Part shown: positions 23,001-34,400 of the stretch, piece by piece
Layout of the letters: each line of letters opens with the position of its first letter
How positions within the stretch are numbered: position 1 is the stretch's first letter
NCBI GenBank assembly: GCA_024516035.1
Contig: CM044964.1
Coordinates: forward strand, 10,259,624-10,323,623
From: Bactericera cockerelli
Taxonomy: Eukaryota > Arthropoda > Insecta > Hemiptera > Triozidae
DNA length: 64,000 nt
Direction of reading: 5' to 3'
Made by a program: the position numbers and the translations under genes
Notes under the pieces: generated by a model
Seen by the model: only the letters and a program-made list of their open reading frames with translations
What the model was told of the DNA's origin: nothing
Databases searched by the model: none

Positions 23001-25831
23001 TAGCTGGTTTTTGTCAAGAGGAATTTGCCAGTTTTTTTTTTTTTTTTTAATGTTACCTATGATAGATCTAGCTACAAAATTCTAATGATAAATTCTTTTA
23101 ATATTATGTACTACAATTTCCAATTTTCAACTTATCAAAATTGAAAAAATGGATGTACAATGTACATGAAAAAAAAAACCTGTTGTTAATCAATCAAATC
23201 CATAAACTACAGTTTCAAAATAAAAAACGTTATATCAAGAAGCACTACACTCAAGTTAACTTGTTTGGTTATTAACTTATAATCCATCAAGTAATCAGTT
23301 TTATAAGAAAAGGAAAATAAACCCCAAATTATATATTTTTCCAAATTATTTTTTTCAGGAACACCTCCTAACCCTCCTGAGTCAATGGAGGTTGATGCAA
23401 GTATCGAGATTCCCCAGAGCAAAGCCACCAAACTCATTGGACATGAATCAGAAGTTTTCATTTGTGCATGGAATCCAGTGAAAGATTTTCTGGCCTCTGG
23501 GTAAGAAATAGTAATGACATCTTAATATATATAAATGTCAAAGTCACTGACTGACCACTGACTGATCATTGCTCTACAGCCCAAACCGTAAGTCCTAGGA
23601 AGCTGAAATTTGGTAGGTAGCTTTGTCTTATAGTCTAGATGTGCAATAAGACGGGATTTTTCGAAATTCCCACTACAACACCTGCCATTGGCGAAAAAGG
23701 ATTTTTTGCTTTCACGGCCATGCCTCGGCCCGCAAAGCGGGCGACAGCCCGCTAGTATTTTATATATCCCTCCTGATATGGTAAAATACTAATTTAATAA
23801 ACTACCTCCGTAGTTTGATTGATAAGGTGGCCTTAGTTTGATTGATATAACCTGCAAGTTGGTGCTGTTTGTCTCCGTATTTTGATTGATATAACCTGCA
23901 GGTTGGTGCTGTTTGTCTCAAGTAACTATGGGAAATGTTTAGTAAAGCAAGTTAGAGTAATCATTGTGTTAACAGATTTGTGACAACACAAATATGTAAA
24001 CTTAAACTTTACTTATTTCAATAGAATTTCCTAAATTTGTAATATATTTACCTGACGGGAGAAGACTGTTTAGAAACACCAACCACACCTGGAACAGTAA
24101 AACGTTACATAGCACCTATTTTTGCAAGAACAACAAGAATTAATTTGAAAAAATGATTAGCTGTATTTTTCTTTCTAACCAAAAAAAAATTCCAGGTTAG
24201 GTTTTTTCCAAATATTTCCATTTTATTCCAAGGTCAACTTCACTTTCTAACCAAAGTTAACCAAACGGGAATAAAATGAACCAAACTGGAAGCAAGAATT
24301 TTCTACTTCCATTTTGGTTAACTTTGGAAGAGGAAATTTTTCCTCTTCCAAAAAAAAAGTGACTTGCTTCCAGTTTGGTTCATTTTATTCCCATTTGGTT
24401 AACTTTGGTTAGAAAGAAAAATAAGTCTATTGTGTCCATTTTATGTACTGACACAGTAGTCACAATGGCCGAGGTGGTAGCAGACTTAGCTTGTACTCTG
24501 ATGGTCATCCATGTTAATGGTATAATCATATTTTATAAGGAATCCCTCCCAACACATGAATTATTCCTAGTTTATTTGAGACTAGAACACCTAGTAATGT
24601 CACCTACAATTGATGGAATAATGTTGTTGTTGTAACCAGCTGGGCTGCAGTCCAACTTCAGTTGAAAAGTTGGAATGTTCTCAATGATGGAATAATGGGT
24701 CAAATTATTGTTGTTCATCAGGCAGCATCTTCATCAAGAGTTATATAATCATTGCCTGATAATAGAAGCAAAAAAAGACACACATTGGAAACAAAATTAG
24801 CAGAAAAATGATATATCACAAATCTTGTTTCCTTCGTAGATCCGGCGATAGCACCGCTCGCATCTGGGACATGACAGACTCAACCAAGAAGGACCCCAAA
24901 GAGCTCCAGATTGTGCTACGCCATTGCATCAGCAAGGGTGGTACAGAGGTTCCCTCTAACAAAGATGTTACCTCACTGGATTGGAATGTAAGATCTTTTT
25001 CAATTTTAAAACTTTCCTTAGAAGCCCACATTTTTTGTATTAGCTTAGGGAAAGTGTTTGCTTTGTAAACTATATGTATATTATTCTAAATAAAACAATT
25101 TATCTTATCTTATCTTATATCATAAAAGAGCAATTTTATTGTTACAATAATAATAATAATAAATACCGTTAGGTATTGTATATTTTACAGTACATGACCA
25201 ATTTACAAGAAACAAATATTAACAAAAAATAAGATTTTTTTACATATACAAACTGTTGTGTGATCATTAACAGGATTCCTGGATTTTTTTCTTCCATTTA
25301 TTAATATTAACAAGGTTTTATTTTGCAAATGACTTTGGGTGAAAAATACTTTGAATGTTATGAACTTTACCATAAATAGATGGACGAACAGGGCAATGCA
25401 CAAAGAAAAGAAAAAACGAAAATGATACTGAGGCAATTGATGTGATTAGGAGTTGTGAATTGCTGAGCTACCTATTAAACTTGTGACATAATTACACAAA
25501 GAATCCACATACATAAGTTATACGAATCATTAATTATTATTATTAAAAGAAATTACTAATATACTTTTAGTCTTAAATAAACTGCAGAGGTTTTACTAAT
25601 TTCAAGTATGATTTTTTTTAAGTTTTATTCTTACTTAATAGAATGAATACATATTTTTGTGTATTTTTTCTCTCTCGCAGAACAATGGGAGTTTCCTGGC
25701 CACGGGTTCATATGATGGCTACGCCAGGATCTGGACCAGTGACGGCAGTCTGAAGAGTACACTGGGTCAGCATAAGGGTCCGATATTCGCCCTCAAGTGG
25801 AACAAGAGAGGCAACTACATTCTCAGTGCGG
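17016..25831 (+). CDS. ebi: ebi / TBL1 WD-repeat co-repressor subunit, N-terminal half
   Basis: Six coding exons have agreeing phases: 17016-17073, 22463-22608, 22855-22999, 23359-23500, 24840-24987 and 25681-25831 (790 bp, 263 codons). The start reads [19 protein letters not shown], the LisH-domain start of the TBL1/TBL1XR1/ebi family. It continues [20 protein letters not shown], a variable linker, [20 protein letters not shown] and the first WD repeats ([34 protein letters not shown]). The family bridges NCoR/SMRT-type co-repressors, HDAC3 and ubiquitin-dependent exchange in the nucleus. The gene is broken off: the last exon ends in phase 1 with a proper donor, but exons for the remaining six or so WD repeats do not appear before the gap at 27691 or later in the window. 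Intron 1 contains an antisense LINE; intron 4 contains a Helitron-like and a foldback element. Confidence 0.95.
17509..20951 (-). CDS. LINE ORF2: endonuclease and reverse transcriptase
   Basis: About 1,142 codons are open. An APE-type endonuclease occupies roughly residues 1-240 (LNIHG, CETWF, GGDMNSR, SDHFP hold the expected catalytic Asn, Glu, Asp/Asn and His). A reverse transcriptase spans about 470-780 ([45 protein letters not shown]). A C-terminal Cys/His knuckle follows near 1060-1085 (CDICNSG..WHFFCYC). All main motifs are present, so the protein may be active. Two oddities: the frame has no ATG near its beginning, the endonuclease-like reading ([10 protein letters not shown]) extending upstream to overlap the ORF1 stop, and a Pro/Ser-rich segment interrupts the RT near residues 650-680. 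The clade (Jockey/CR1/I-like) is not settled from reading alone. Confidence 0.93.
20949..21764 (-). CDS. LINE ORF1: RNA-binding protein, 5'-truncated and frame-broken
   Basis: An ATG-started frame of 236 codons (20949-21659) resembles L1-type ORF1 proteins of insect LINEs. It has [10 protein letters not shown] and [15 protein letters not shown] in an RRM-like fold region, then [20 protein letters not shown] and a C-terminal domain ([17 protein letters not shown]). Upstream in another frame the same strand encodes a coiled-coil-like segment ([19 protein letters not shown]). Removing one base from the A8 run (T8 on the plus strand, 21673-21680) would join the two, so the visible ATG is probably internal to the ancestral protein. 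The likely role is to coat LINE RNA and chaperone it in the retrotransposition particle. Confidence 0.8.
21983..22175 (+). mobile_element. tRNA-derived SINE, family A, plus strand
   Basis: A tRNA-like head with box A (GAGCTCAGTGGTAAG) and box B (GTGTTCAAACTCC) is followed by the family body (ACAGTTGTATGTAAGGGATA and a Thr-codon-like GTGTTGACCC block). It matches, in opposite orientation, 47095, 50392 and 54307. It is diverged and 3'-truncated. It sits in ebi intron 1 beyond the LINE. Confidence 0.8.
23525..23755 (+). mobile_element. Helitron-like non-autonomous element
   Basis: The element starts in TATATATAAATGTCAAAG with a (CTGA)n-like block and ends with a GC-rich stem-loop (CCCGCAAAGCGGG...GCCCG) immediately before CTAG followed by T. 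A terminal hairpin plus CTRR-T is the Helitron 3' signature. There is no coding capacity and no target-site duplication, as expected for this class. It lies in ebi intron 4, 25 bp after the donor. Confidence 0.75.
24243..24416. mobile_element. Foldback element with 54-bp arms
   Basis: Arms 24243-24296 and 24363-24416 are inverted copies differing at one position (ACGGG versus ATGGG). The 66-bp centre carries a smaller palindrome (GGAAGAGGAAA...TTTCCTCTTCC). It lies in ebi intron 4. Confidence 0.85.
25085..25118 (+). repeat. LINE-type 3' tail microsatellite
   Basis: AATAAAAC followed by (TTATC)n resembles the simple-repeat tail of a non-LTR element. No recognisable coding part remains upstream. 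Confidence 0.4.
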
Positions 25832-25864
25832 GTACGTGCATCTAAGGGCCAGCTTAGATTTACT

Positions 25865-26043
25865 AATCCTGTTTCATGATACAACTCTTACACCCGTATT
25901 TATGAACAGCGAATTTTGTCTGAGCAATGTCTCAAGCAAGGTATTGGCCAATAATATTAAAGGAAATCATGCTTCAGACCATCCTCAAACGGCGTTTTCT
26001 GTTCATAAATACGGCTGTTAGAGTCATATTATTAAACAGGATT
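25865..26043. mobile_element. Foldback MITE in ebi intron 6
   Basis: A ~179-bp imperfect palindrome. The outer parts are AATCCTGTTTCATGATACAA and its approximate complement; the inner arms share CCGTATTTATGAACAG exactly. It begins 34 bp after the exon-6 donor. Fragments with the same outer motif (CTAATCCTGTTTCATAATTC) recur at ~26218 and ~50095. Confidence 0.7.
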
Positions 26044-26835
26044 AAATATTGGGTGGAAGAGCTCCATTGAGAGAATCCTGCCACGTTAAACAAAGTCATT
26101 AAAAAAAATCTAGGATTTGTTAATCCAAGCCACTATCATTTAACAGCTGATATAAATGTCCTGTGATTGGTTGAAATTCCCACCAAAGGGCATGTTAGGG
26201 ATAGTGTAGGATTAGTTATTCTAATCCTGTTTCATAATTCGGGCTTTAGTGTTAAAAGCAATAGACTAAATTGAAGTCAGTGGCGCAAAGGAAGAGTCAT
26301 CATTTTTTTTTTCTCCTGAAAATTAGTGTTGTGGATTATATTTTGTTGAATGTTTTCGACGAGGATTAGTCATATAGGCCGGAGCGAATGTATAGAGGGG
26401 AGATTTTTTTTTTTCGAATTTCAAAACGCCTGGGGTCTCAAAAGTTTCGTATTGATGAGTAGATTAATCCCTTAAAATTTCATAAAAATATTTTAACATC
26501 TTCAGTCTCCACCACGAGCTTAAAGTTTCGAGTGCTTTTAGTTATGCAATTTAGGGGCAAGATAACATTTTTTGTGATTATTGTGCTTATTACTTGAAAA
26601 CAATGCACCACACAAAAATACTTCTTATACTAAAATATTTTTTGATTTAAACGAAGAACAATTTTTGTTTTATAACTTATTTTGTATTGATCTACTGATT
26701 TTAAGATAAAGGTCGAAAACTATAAACATAGAGAGAAATACGGGTTATGCGACCCATTACGTACCTATTATCTAAACATAAATGGTTTTTAGTTAATCTG
26801 TACCTTAACTTGTTTTTAGGGCTCTTCTTTTTTAA

Positions 26836-27030
26836 TAATATTAATAATATCACCTTATTTATACTGCTCGTTGAGGACTGTTAAAGTCCCATTATTCCAG
26901 CAGTAAGCCCAAGACATGTTATTATGTGGTAAAAATGCCAAATGGGAGGATAACTTGTCATGTCCTTGCTGGATTTTGTTTTGAACCCACGAACTGTAGA
27001 TGCCTTTACCAATGAGCTACCAGAACAGAC
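26836..27030 (-). mobile_element. tRNA-derived SINE, family B
   Basis: Read on the minus strand: a degenerate head, then GACATGACAAGTTATCCTCC, ACCACATAATAA, GGGCTTACTGCTGGAATAAT and a tail with (AAT)n repeats. The copy at 45866 is better preserved and shows the Pol III boxes. Confidence 0.75.
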
Positions 27031-27304
27031 TCTTTTAAAACATTTACTTCCCTGGGATTGCTTTCGCATTTCTTTGGAGACACAAACTTACATCCATGCC
27101 ATCCCTAGAACGGACAATGTATGTAGAATCGTAGATAATACATAATTGTCGAGATTCGAAGACTTTCGAGTCATAATCAATAGGTACTCTTAGGGCCAGA
27201 TTAAGACACAAAATTAAAGCTAACATAAGCCAAACACGCCCTCAAGTCGAAGTTTTAATCAAACACAGCGCACTACAGCCCGACTTGAAAGACAGTTTTT
27301 TTAT

Positions 27305-27605
27305 TATTATTATCTGACCTGGTTGCAAGTGACCTAATTAGATCTATTGTGACCAGTTGATTCTATTTGGTTTTAACGTCCTGACTGAGATAGTCAGGAT
27401 GGGGGTTTTACCCTCCATTCGCTGGGAATCGTACCAGCTACCCACATTAACCTCACCCAGTCCGGGTAGAGCCGGAAATACCAGTCTCACGTGTTTGAAT
27501 GGAACAGAATTTTCGTCGAAAAGTCTGCTCCAACCGGGAGTTTACTTCGGGAAATCTGGACTACGGGCAGTAGTCACAACCATTACGCCACGGAGGCTGG
27601 CTTGA
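27305..27605 (-). mobile_element. tRNA-headed SINE, family E
   Basis: On the minus strand the head has box A (GTGGCGTAATGGTTG), a weakened box B region (ACTCCCGGTTG), then a body with GGTGAGGTTAATGTGGGTAG and GAGGGTAAAACCCCC, and finally GGTCACAATAGATC. The central domain is the one found in the 5S-headed SINE at 11192, although the head is tRNA-like. Confidence 0.85.
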
Positions 27606-27690
27606 AGGACAGTTTAGCTTATGTTAACTCTTATCCTGTTTACCTCATTTAGCCCTAGGACGAAGACTGAGCCAATAATGTCAGTTCAGC

Positions 27691-27790
27691 NNNNNNNNNN
27701 NNNNNNNNNNNNNNNNNNNNNNNNNNNNNNNNNNNNNNNNNNNNNNNNNNNNNNNNNNNNNNNNNNNNNNNNNNNNNNNNNNNNNNNNNN
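27691..27790. other. Assembly gap (100 N)
   Basis: Exactly 100 N. It removes the 5' part of the mucin-like gene and may also separate ebi from its missing exons. Confidence 0.99.
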
Positions 27791-29190
27791 CAAGCCACAG
27801 AGGGATGAACCAGTCAATGGAAACCCTCTTATACTAGAAGAAAACAGCCCTCTCCTAGAAGAACTTCTCAAATCTGAATTTATTCAGGGGGTAAATGGTA
27901 TAAATAAAATTGGAAACAAAGAACCTTTACAAAAGGAAGCGATTGAGTCGCACAGAAATCCAAACATTGATGTCATAGAAAACAGGCTAGGAACAGATCG
28001 CTCCAGAAAAAGTAATGTTCATAATGACCTCAACTTGCAGAATGTTGAAAAGCCAGACGGCAAGATTGCTCTTGAAGCTATTCCTATAAAAAAGGAACTC
28101 GAGAATGAAAGAAACGATAGTGGAGAATTTGAACAAAATGAGATTGACAAGAATCTAAAAGATAAAATTAACAAGAAAAAAGTTTCTCTCGGAGAGAGTC
28201 CACTTCACGTAGAACCAGATGATGAGAAAACTCGCAAAATTAAAGTTATTCCTATCAGAAATAAAACTCAAGAAAAAACAGAGCTCGACAGTGTGGACAG
28301 TAATGATAGTAAATCTTTAAGCAATAAAAAAACATTTTGATACCGCCAAACAATCTGACGTTCCACCATCTACAAAATTCCTGAACTTTGGAAAATTGAA
28401 CAGTTCGAAAGATTTTGACAGTAATAAAGAAGGTCAGGCAAAAGAAAGCACTACAGACGATGATGGGTCCACCACTCAGGACGGGAAGGGTAAAAAACAC
28501 TTTATTTTCCAATCTGGCCTTTCACAAGATGCTCTGAATGCTGTAAGCGACAGCAGGAATAGTCAGCTTAACATTGATCAAAACAATGCCAAAGAACCTC
28601 TGACAGTGCTAGAGTCAAATAAGAATTACGGAGAACAGAAATACATTGAAAACAGTGAGACAAACATCAACACTAATCTGTTTCTCGATCATAAATTAGA
28701 ACGGAGAGAAGAATTGCTCCCAGATCCGACTTTCTTTCCTTGTGAGACGACAACACTCAAACCCTGCGAGACAACTACAACTTGTGCCACAACTACCACA
28801 CCATGCCCTACAACTACAACAGAATGCCCTACAACTACCACACCATGCCCTACAACTACCACAGAATGCCCTACAACTACCACACCATGCCCTACAACTA
28901 CCACAGAATGCCCTACAACTACCACACCATGCCCTACAACTACTACAGAATGCCCTACAACTACCACACCATGCCCTACAACTACTACAGAATGCCCTAC
29001 AACTACAACACCATGCCCTACAACTACTACAGAATGCCCTACAACTACCACACCATGTCCCACAACAACAACCACTACCACAACATGTGCCCCAACTACA
29101 ACAACCAAGAAACCTTGTGAATCAGGCACAAATAATACCCAAGAACAGACCAATAGCAACAATGGTAGTTGGTTTAATAATATAGTCTAA
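27791..29190 (+). CDS. Thr-rich mucin-like protein, 5' incomplete, one frame break
   Basis: From the gap the frame reads a charged, Asn/Lys/Glu-rich region (ILEENSPLLEELLKSEF, VEPDDEKTRKIKVIPI) to a TGA at 28338-28340. One base fewer in the A7 run at 28326-28332 would continue it as KHFDTAKQSDVPPSTKF into the second frame, which ends at 29188-29190. The C-terminal part has about a dozen tandem 7-residue units (PTTTTEC / PTTTTPC) between LPDPTFFPCETTT and KKPCESGTNNTQEQ. Dense Thr with regular Cys suggests an O-glycosylated, disulfide-linked extracellular mucin, for example gut, cuticular or salivary; that role is inferred. No signal peptide is visible because the 5' end lies in or before the gap. 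No AATAAA occurs before copy 2 begins, so the transcript may end downstream. Confidence 0.7.
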
Positions 29191-29247
29191 CAATACTTAG
29201 GTTTTTGTTAGTATTCAACCTTATGTCATTATGTTTATAATAGTATT

Positions 29248-29856
29248 ATAGTCAAATATCAACACTTATCTGTTTCTCGATCATAAATTAGAACGGAGAG
29301 AAGAATTGCTCCCAGATCCGACTTTCTTTCCTTGTGAAACGACAACACTCAAACCCTGCGAGACAACTACAACCTGTGCCACAACTACCACACCATGCCC
29401 TACAACTACCACACCATGCCCCACAACTACCACAGAATGCCCTACAACTACCACACCATGCCCTACAACTACCACAGAATGCCCTACAACTACCACACCA
29501 TGCCCCACAACTACCACAGAATGTCCTACAACTACCACACCATGCCCCACAACTACCACAGAATGCCCTACAACTACCACACCATGCCCTACAACTACCA
29601 CACCATGCCCTACAACTACCACAGAATGCCCTACAACTACCACACCATGTCCCACAACAACAACCACTACAACAACCAAGAAACCTTGTGAATCAGGCAC
29701 AAATAACACCCAAGAACAGACCAGTAGCAACAATGGTAGTTGGTTTAATAATATAGTCTAACAATGCTTAGGTTTTTGTTAGTATTGAACCTTATGTTAT
29801 TATGTTTGTAATAATATTATTATCGAATTCTTAATACCCTAAATAAGTAAAATAAA
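29248..29856 (+). pseudogene. Second copy of mucin 3' end
   Basis: Starting near 29248, sequence from inside the mucin gene (matching 28666 onward: CTGTTTCTCGATCATAAATT) is repeated through the heptad array to the same C-terminus and stop (29759-29761), followed by AATAAA at 29851-29856. There is no in-frame ATG; a TAG lies just upstream in frame. It is either a partial duplicate or an alternative terminal exon. No acceptor is obvious. Confidence 0.7.
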
Positions 29857-29934
29857 CCGTTCACATAGCTTGTCTTTTCGTGGTTTCATCAGGATGCTTC
29901 CCTGGATCCCTGGATAGTTGATTTACTTTTTAGA

Positions 29935-30460
29935 ATGCCCACAGAATGCCCTACAACTACCACACCATGCCCTACAACTACTACAGAATGCCCTACAACT
30001 ACCACACCATGCCCTACAACTACCACAGAATGCCCTACAACTACCACACCATGCCCTACAACTACTACAGAATGCCCTACAACTACCACACCATGCCCTA
30101 CAACTACTACAGAATGCCCTACAACTACCACACCATGCCCTACAACTACCACAGAATGCCCTACAACTACCACACCATGTCCCACAACAACAACACCATG
30201 TCCCACAACAACAACCACTACAACAACCAAGAAACCTTGTGAATCAGGCACAAATAACACCCAAGAACAGACCAGTAGCAACAATGGTAGTTGGTTTAAT
30301 AATATAGTCTAACAATGCTTAGGTTTTTGTTAGTATTCAACCTTATGTTATTATGTTTGTAATTGTATTACAATCGAATTCTTAGGATTCTAAATAAGAA
30401 AAATAAACCGTTCACGAAGCTTGTCTTTTCGTGATTTCATCAGGATGCTTTCCTGGATAG
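29935..30460 (+). pseudogene. Third copy of mucin 3' end
   Basis: A shorter copy begins within the heptad array. An in-frame ATG occurs (ATGCCCACAGAATGC at 29935), but its surroundings do not look like a gene start. The stop is at 30310-30312, with AATAAA at 30402-30407. The 3' flank matches that of copy 2 (AAACCGTTCAC, CTTGTCTTTTCGTG, TTTCATCAGGATGC) with about 10% difference, so the duplicated unit includes the polyadenylation region. Confidence 0.7.
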
Positions 30461-31418
30461 TTGATTCACTTTTTATTACAGTTAAATTTATTAATTATTT
30501 TTATTAAATTATTCATAAGAAGAGAATTGGAAAAGGTAACAAACAAACGATATGTTTAATTTTTAAAAAGATTTTTACAGTTGTCTGCATCATTTTGTTT
30601 CCACAGAACTATACACTCATTTGACAATAACTGATCATAATTTGCTAGTAATACACAACCCACATTATTTAAGTCCCTATACCAATTATTAACTCTATCT
30701 TCTATGTATTAAAGTCTCACGTTCAGCGAAGATTTAGTTAAGCGAGTTTGAGTAGTTTTCACATCATGAAAGTGATTAACACAAATATGAAAACTTTATT
30801 ACAACACAAAAGAGAAAATTTGCACCTCCCAGTATTATGAATTTGATATCTGAAATCAATTTTATTGGTTTTTTTAAGTATAATTATATCAAAAGCTTTG
30901 GTTCAAGAGACTAGAAATCTCCGAGTTGGTAAGACAACACAAAGATTAGTATTAAGTTTGTATTAATAGAGAGTATGTGTGAAGCTTGACACACTACTCA
31001 AAAAAGATATTTTAGATATTTTACTGTCAAATATAAATTACTTTTATGGGTTTGACTTAATATCACTAGATTATTTTCTTTTGGGTTCCTCAAGAGATAG
31101 GTCTACGCAAACAAGACTAGAACTTGAAAACTGAGAGCTAAAAAACGAGGTATGATAAAAGAAAAAGAAAAATCTTAACATCAAGTAGAATTGTGCTATC
31201 AAAACTGTGGTAAACATTAATTTTGATCACCAGTATCTTTCGCACAAAGTTGTCAAGGGGGTCATGAAATGATTCACACAAAATTGAAAAAAATAAATAT
31301 TTGTTTAACATAATGTTATTTATTGTTACGTAACATCGGCCCTGCAGAAATTGATAGGAAAGTTCACAGCTACAAAAATAGACTCACGGAGTAATCTTGA
31401 ACTGATTAAATCTGTTCA
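30461..31418. other. Non-coding stretch between convergent genes
   Basis: AT-rich sequence between the mucin copies (+) and the homeobox gene (-). It presumably contains the homeobox 3' UTR at the right end. No other feature is supportable. Confidence 0.5.
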
Positions 31419-34400
31419 TTACAAAACCATATCGTTACAATTGGGAACGTACTGATCCTTCAAGTCTCCCAACAATTCAATGTCTTCCCATTTACTAGTG
31501 AGAAAATCCGCCTCGCCAAAATCGGGCACAAAAATATCTTCGTGTCCTAAATATTCCGTGTCAAGTCTTCTTTCCATCTTCTCTGGCTCATCGATCAATC
31601 GAGTGTGTTTCTCCTTCGTTTTCGATTTCCTAGTGAAAATGTGTTTGATTTTGTACCCGCCTTTTCCGTTGGACCCTCCGCTCATAGCTTGCAGCCGCTT
31701 GTGCTTGTAGCGCCGGTTCTGGAACCAGATTTTGACTTGGGTAGGCGACAGGGTGATGTCGCGTCCGAGAGCCTCGCGTTCACTCGCCGAGAGATATTTG
31801 CTGTGCTGGAACGTCCGCTCCAACTCAAACACCTGAGACTGAAACAAGGAAAACAAACGAGAGATGATGGAATGTGATTGGAATAGATAACTTTAGCACA
31901 GCATCATTTTTTTAAATTTCATTCCAGCAAGTACAAAACTCATGATTATTTTTGGGGTTTAACGTTGCTTTCCACTGCATGGTAATAATTATCACGAAGA
32001 GAGTTTCATGTTAGAAAAAATGTAAATCGGTATAGGTAATATATTGAACTTTAACTTCACTTTCAACCACTAATAATGTTATCACTCTCCATTCACAGCT
32101 CTACTCAAATGTACCTTACTCAGACTAAGTCGGGAATATCTAAAGAACAAACACCATTTTTCTAAGGATCAATTTAAAAACAGAACAGGCACCAATCCAA
32201 ATATTCGCCATGTTGAACTTTGTCTAACTACTAGTATAGTGTGTTGAGGGGTAATTCGGTATTCAACGACCCATTTTTAGTGGATTTAATAAAGCAATGT
32301 ACTTGATTCTTAAGGTGTTGATGGTCTCCTCCTGGTTTGTGACTTTAATTATAACTGTACCTTTTAATTGGGATATCTTAAATTCTTTTCAAGTTAATGT
32401 CTGACAAATTTTTCTACATACAAATATTTTTCCGAGGTTTACAAGATACCATTATAAAATTCGGTTAGATATATAATTCATTATGTGATTTCTGAAAAAA
32501 TCATGTTTTAAAAATGATATAAAAAATATAATTTGTTTTAGAAAGGTCGTCTTTCTCTTTCCTTTTTTCTGATACCTTAATTTATTGTATTTGCTCAAGT
32601 AGTCTTTTTTGTTATACCTGAGTGAAGAGGATCCTAGCTTTTCTTCTGCTTTTCGATCTGGCTGTGCATTCCTTTGGTTTACTGGGTCGACTGTTGGCTT
32701 TCCCAAGTTTGTTTAGATAAGACAATCCTGTTAAAAAAATCACAATACAAACTTAATTGTATGCAAAAATATTAATGTTTGAGCCTAGCGGTAGTTCTGC
32801 TTCCACTGCAGGTGAACCGGGTTTGAATCCCGACTGGGTCTCAATTTTTTCGGCTCTGTAGTTTCGATGTTGGTGCCTACCCTAGTCTCGTGAGGACAAT
32901 TAGGGTAGTTGTAGAGTTGGCAACGACCAGTGGCGACATTACGAGATTGATAGCCCAACACATGCTTTGCATAATGGGTCACTTAAACTTGCCATATTTT
33001 AATTTTTAGTCAGTTAAAGTTATTTCTTTATAATTAAATTTTGTATGAAGATGAAAAGTATTTGTTCAATAAAGGAAAATCTTTCGAAAGTAAAAAAAAA
33101 AATAAGTATTGGAATATGATGATTGGTTGAAGATGTGATACATTAGCATTAGTTCACGTAATGTTGTGCTTCCCACTAAAAAATGGGACATAATAACAAA
33201 TATAACTAGGTAGCTCTTTTATATTTATTTTTGATTGAAAATAAATCACTTTCAGTATAAACAGAAAAATGAATAGATTCATGACTATGTGCATGAAACC
33301 TCGCTATTTCTCAAAAAAAAAAAGTTCTAAAAGACAGTACAGTACTTCAACAAAGAGACTGTGTGGGGGACATTAAACAGGTAGAAGACCAGTATCTCAC
33401 TAGAGGACTATGAACAGAGAACAGACTAGCCAACCCTTACAAACCAGGCTAGCTTGCAGATTCCTAAGGGTTTAGTGGCTTGTACAGAAAAGTCCAAGTC
33501 CTCATGATGGTTGATCGCACATAGAAATATGTGGTTTAGAACGAGCCAACTTTGAAATAAAGTTGGCTGGAAACCATCACTCACCCCTCCAGGTGTAGTC
33601 AAGCTGGCTACAACAACAACAACAAAGAGAATGAGCCTGTAATAGTTCTTCACTATCTCACAGTTTCAATTTAAAAAATGCAAGTACCTACTTACTGTTT
33701 TTCGTGAAGTTCCCCTTTTCACGGTTGGTTTCTAGATGAGATTTAATGGAGGACAAGCTCATCAGCTCCTGAGATTTCAGAATTTCATACACAGAAAAGG
33801 AAATCTTCCCGAGTTTGTTGACCTGATTCTCTTCACACCAGACAGGACTCTGATCAACACATCCTAGTTGCACTATTGTGTTCTTTTGATCAACAGAAAA
33901 ATTCTGGATACCATTCTTTACTATTCCTTGATCAAAGTGGGTTTTGGAGGTATGATTTGAAAACCTTTCAGTCAGGTTACTAATTTTGTGATAATTTGGA
34001 AGGCTTACACTTTGTTTCATTTCATAATTTTTCAATACGCCGCCGTTTTCAACTTGTGTATTGCTTATTTTTTCATAATTTTTTATAAACAGATTATTGC
34101 TATTAGCAAATCCTTCCAGACTTCCTAGACTAGTGATTTTCTCTAAATACGGATCATTCTTTGGTTTGTTTATTGTATTTTGATGATAGTAATCCATGGA
34201 AACTGGTTGTTGTACATTTATTTGATTAATAGTACAATTTTCATTTCCATTGCTGATATTTTCTGTACAAATCATATCGGTGGAATCTGAACCGGTGTAC
34301 TTTCTGTCTGGGCAATCTTTGGGGCATTGTAGACAATCGTGATTTTGATCATTGGTAATTCTTGGCAGATATGGTACATCGGGTGAATGTAAATGTGCGT

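Noticed and set aside
28689..30284. Minus-strand Val/Gly/His-rich ORFs opposite the mucin repeats
   Set aside because: Shadows of the stop-free 21-bp repeat, with no start context or independent support.
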